DNA of 55,066 bases from Ensifer sp. MPMI2T (GTDB lineage: Bacteria > Pseudomonadota > Alphaproteobacteria > Rhizobiales > Rhizobiaceae). The stretch lies in NCBI RefSeq assembly GCF_004827385.1, contig NZ_SRXN01000040.1:1-55066 (forward strand), written 5' to 3'. The notes beneath the pieces were generated by a model. It searched no databases. It was not told the DNA's origin and saw only the letters and a program-made list of their open reading frames with translations. Position 1 is the stretch's first letter. Each line of letters begins with the position of its first letter. A program made the translations under genes and the position numbers. Below, piece by piece: positions 52,244 to 55,066 of this stretch.

Positions 52244-53040
52244 ATGCACAAAACAGGATTGATCGCAGCCGCCTGCTGCATGGCCGGACTCATCTTCGCG
52301 AGCGGCGCTTTCGCCCAGAGCATGACATCGAATGAGGTGAAGGGAAGTGGCGCGGCACGCCGGGCCTTGTTACCACCGGGCCGGATGGGAAGGTCATCTT
52401 CCTTTTTGGCGAAACGCAGCCGTCCGTCGTCTGCTCGCCGCTGCAGGTCTGCGATATCGAACTGCAGGGCGGTGAAATTGTCTGCGACGTTCTGGTCGGC
52501 GACACGGTGCGGTGGAAAGTCGAACCGGCGACATCAGGCGCTACTGGAGGCCAGGCAATCCATCTGATCGTCAAGCCGTCGGAGCCAGGTCTCGTCACCT
52601 CGATGGTAGTCACGACGTCGCGGCGCACCTATCATATCCAGCTCAAGTCCCATCCGAGCCAGTACATGGCCCGCGTTGGCTTCGAATACCCCGAAGACAC
52701 CTCGACCAAGCTCGCCGATATCAATGCCCGGCTCGAGACCGGCGGCATTCCCGGCACTGCCCCAGACAAGTTGAACTTCTCTTATTCAGTCAGCGGCAGC
52801 GCCTCGTGGAGACCGAAGAGGGTCTACTCCGACGGCGTGAAGACGTACATCCAATTCCCCAAGTCGATCTCGGGACAGGACGCACCCGTCCTTTTCGTCG
52901 TCTCCGGCGGTCAGAACCGCATAGTCAACTACCGGATGAAGAACGATATGATGATCGTCGACTATGCGGTCGACAAGGCGATCCTTGTTTCCGGTGTCGG
53001 CTGGCGCCAACAGAAGATCAGCATCCGGCGGGGAGGCTGA
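52244..53040 (+). pseudogene. trbG: Conjugal transfer protein TrbG (VirB9-like), frameshift/deletion
   Basis: Signal peptide (MHKTGLIAAACCMAGLIFAS, cleavage before QSMTSNEVKG). After VKG near 52342 the frame changes to KWRGTPGLVTTGPDGKVIFL and continues SVVCSPLQVCDIELQGGEIV, RRTYHIQLKSHPSQYMARVG and KNDMMIVDYAVDKAIL to the stop. A few residues appear to be missing at the junction. Outer-membrane channel component; the C-terminal 176 residues remain open. Confidence 0.87.
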
Positions 53041-53043
53041 TCG

Positions 53044-53479
53044 ATGCGCAAGCTGCTCACTTTGATCATCGGCGCCGCTCTCCTTTCCGGTTGCCAGACC
53101 GCTGACGATGCTCTCACCACCACTTCCACCCCCGTCACCGTCAGCGGACCGGCCGCAGGCGCCATCGCCGGCGATATGGCTTAGGCTTGCCGAACGCATC
53201 AGCCCGGCCGCCATGACAACAATCAAAATGGACAAGGACACTTCGGAGTATGCCACTGCCCTGGAGGCGGCGCTGAAGGGATGGGGTTACGCCGTCGTCA
53301 CTGATGGAAAAGTCGAGAAGGATCAGAAACCGGTCGAACTTGCGTGGTCACTTGACAGCTTTGACGGCCAGATACTTGCCCGCCTCACGATGCCATCGAT
53401 CGCGCTCGGCCGTGCCTATTCGCCCGCGGCAGCTGGAGCCACACCGGCGAGCCCGCTTTCAATCATGCGGCGCAACTGA
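53044..53479 (+). pseudogene. trbH: Conjugal transfer lipoprotein TrbH, frameshifted
   Basis: Starts MRKLLTLIIGAALLSGCQT (lipobox LSGC). After AGAIAGDMA a TAG interrupts; the homology continues in another frame, LAERISPAAMTTIKMDKDTS, to ATPASPLSIMRRN. VirB7-like position. One base appears altered near 53182. Confidence 0.8.
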
Positions 53480-53491
53480 TGGGAGAGACAC

Positions 53492-54763
53492 ATGGTCCAG
53501 TCGCTTCAGCTCGGCACGTCCGGCAATGCCGAGGATCAGCAGGGCATGCGTCGTCTCAACCGGCTGCCGATCATCATTGCCATCGTCCTCATCGTGCTGT
53601 TCTTCGGCGTCGCAGTGATCGACCTTTCGTGGCGCGGGCTTACCTTCAACCGCGGCAACGATCTCGACGGCGCATCCAATTCCCCGGCGACGAATTTCGG
53701 GGATCAGCTGAAAAAGGGCATCTCTGATGGCATCATCGGCGAGCCTGAAAAGCAGGAGGTCTTCTAGCCGACACCCGTCATCCTCCCGAAGGAGGACCAG
53801 CAGGAACCCGCTGTCGAGCGCGAACTGGTGGAACGACAAGAGGGCCGACGCGCGGCTTGAGGCGGAGGACGAATGGAAGGCCGGCTGAAGCGTGAGCAGG
53901 ACGAGCAGTATATCCGTGAAGCGCAACGCCAGCGGATGGCACGCCTTCAGGCGCACGGACTCTCCCTTGAAAGTCGACATCTCCGATGCCGAGAAGGCTG
54001 CGACAAATCCTACCGGCACGGGGCGACACAATCCGACGGCGACAGCAACCAATGCCTCGACCTCTATGCGGCCGCTATGCAATCGGGGCTCATGAGCCAG
54101 AACGTCGATCCGAACGGCCAGCCCTCGAAGGAGGATTTCTTCAATCAGGATATCAAGGACCTTGGCTATTTGCCGGACAAGGTCGTCCCGCAGATATCGC
54201 CCTACGAGTTGAAGCGCGGCTCGGTCATTCCGGCCACATTGATCACCGGCCTCAATTCCGACCTGCCGGGCAGGATCGTCGCGCAAGTCAGCCAGAATGT
54301 CTATTACAGCGCAACCGGCAACCGGCTCCTGATCCCGCAAGGCGCGAAGCTGTTCGGGCGTTATGATTCAAAGATCTCATTCGGTCAGGAACGCGTTCTC
54401 GTCGTCTGGACCGACCTCATATTCCCGAACGGCTCGACGCTACGGATCGGTGGGATGGCGGGGACGGACGCCGAAGGTTACGGGGGCTTCAAGGACAAGG
54501 TCGACCGGCATCTCTTGCGGACATTCGGTTCGGCAACACTGATCGCGTTGATTGGAACAGATGCCCGAGAGCTCGTCGCTGGCGATACAGGATACTGCCT
54601 CGGATGCCGCACGACGAAACTTCGCTGAATCCTTCGCCCGGGTGGCTGAGCAGACCATTTCGAAGGGCCTGAATGTCCAGCCAACGATCCGCATTCGACC
54701 CGGCTTAAGTTCAATGTCCTCGTCGGTCAGGACATCATCCTTCCGTCCGTCTATCGTGGGTAG
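53492..54763 (+). pseudogene. trbI: Conjugal transfer protein TrbI (VirB10-like), multiple lesions
   Basis: N-terminus intact with one membrane segment (LPIIIAIVLIVLFFGVAVID). A TAG at 53765 follows KQEVF; then frame changes near 53845, 53880, 53960, 54590 and 54700 are needed to follow the family sequence (REQDEQYIREAQRQRMARLQ; DFFNQDIKDLGYL; RGSVIPATLITGLNSDLPGR; LIPQGAKLFGRYDSKISFGQ; RNFAESFARVAEQTISKGLN), ending at the TAG 54761. The most damaged gene of the operon. Confidence 0.87.
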
Positions 54764-54798
54764 CGGCGCAGGGGCCAGAGACCTAGTCTAGTCTAGCA

Positions 54799-55066
54799 CT
54801 ACTTTGGCACTTTTGGCTTGGGGCGTTCTGTGAGGAGCATCTCACAGTGGGGGCATCGGGGCGGCGGTGGCCGTGCGAAGATGTCGAGGATCGCTTGCCT
54901 GACGGCCGGCATGCTCGGTTGTGGCGGCGGACCTGTGAATTTTTTTTCCGTCCCGCGGCCTTGAGGCGGCGGGATTGGAGAAAGGCATAGGCGATCATCG
55001 TCATCAAGGCATGTCGATGTAACCCCGTCCAGGACCTGCCTTCGAAGTGGTCGAGCCCAAGCTCCT
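54799..55066 (-). pseudogene. IS701-type transposase, C-terminal end, cut by the window edge
   Basis: The minus strand reads ELGLDHFEGRSWTGLHRHAL and MTMIAYAFLQSRRLKAAGRK, typical of the C-terminus of IS701-family (DDE_5) transposases. After a run of eight A the expected tail (AVRQAILDIFARP, CPHCEMLLTERPKPKV) appears in another frame and ends at the TAG 54801-54799. One base in the A run seems extra or missing. Its 3' end lies 35 bases from the end of trbI. Confidence 0.75.

Noticed and set aside
1..55066. CRISPR arrays, tRNA or rRNA genes
   Set aside because: No regularly spaced direct repeats, tRNA cloverleaf or rRNA sequence was noticed on either strand.

Overview
The window is G+C-rich DNA from an alphaproteobacterium, most likely a Hyphomicrobiales (rhizobial) genome. 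It looks like part of a large repABC plasmid or a plasmid-derived element. The evidence is a complete repABC cassette with its antisense RNA and parS-like sites, a divergent traI-trb conjugation cluster of the Ti/rhizobial type, HWE-type histidine kinase signalling with EcfG-like stress promoters, and many insertion sequences of families common in rhizobia. I found no rRNA, tRNA or CRISPR array.

Layout. 0-5.6 kb: an ISKra4 remnant, then a general-stress block with an HWE histidine kinase, PRC-barrel, PepSY-like and heat/stress 17M-type proteins and three candidate EcfG promoters. 5.9-7.7 kb: a graveyard of unrelated gene fragments (IS66, DUF5372, TPR/cyclase, DUF4336, nhaA). 7.7-14.1 kb: intact accessory or envelope genes (AI-2E transporter, TetR with its operator, FAD reductase plus methyltransferase, L,D-transpeptidase, ribosomal protein bS21). 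14.6-21.2 kb: a candidate defence island with a secreted EEP nuclease, a TIGR04141/DUF6119-type protein, an XRE regulator, a DprA homologue, a HAD-phosphoribosyltransferase-zinc-finger fusion, and the first codons of a TrlF-like PHP/ATPase cut off by insertion sequences. 21.2-24.5 kb: nested IS elements (an IS110/IS1111 element inside IS21-type ends, then IS630) and IS/DUF1612 debris.

24.5-32.4 kb holds the most unusual content. One operon has a B12-type radical SAM enzyme, an arginase-family hydrolase and a protein with an HxD...H pattern resembling Fe(II)/2-oxoglutarate oxygenases. The divergent operon has a 51-residue protein, a CHAT/caspase-like protease and a HAD phosphatase. A convergent pair encodes an APH-type kinase and a GNAT/FemAB-like acyltransferase. 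I do not recognise this combination; it may be a biosynthetic or protease-based conflict system.

33.0-35.7 kb is a whole IS66 element with 8-bp target duplication. 36-39.5 kb has a serine recombinase, a cold-shock protein and a broken nucleotidyltransferase-HEPN gene. 40.0-44.2 kb is repABC (minus strand), and 44.8-54.8 kb is traI-trbBCDEJKLFGHI (plus strand), in which most genes carry frameshifts, stops or deletions. An IS701-type transposase runs off the right end.

Many of the frameshifts lie in or next to short homopolymers. Base-calling error and real gene decay cannot be separated from the sequence alone; the in-frame stops and the trbF deletion favour decay of the transfer region.
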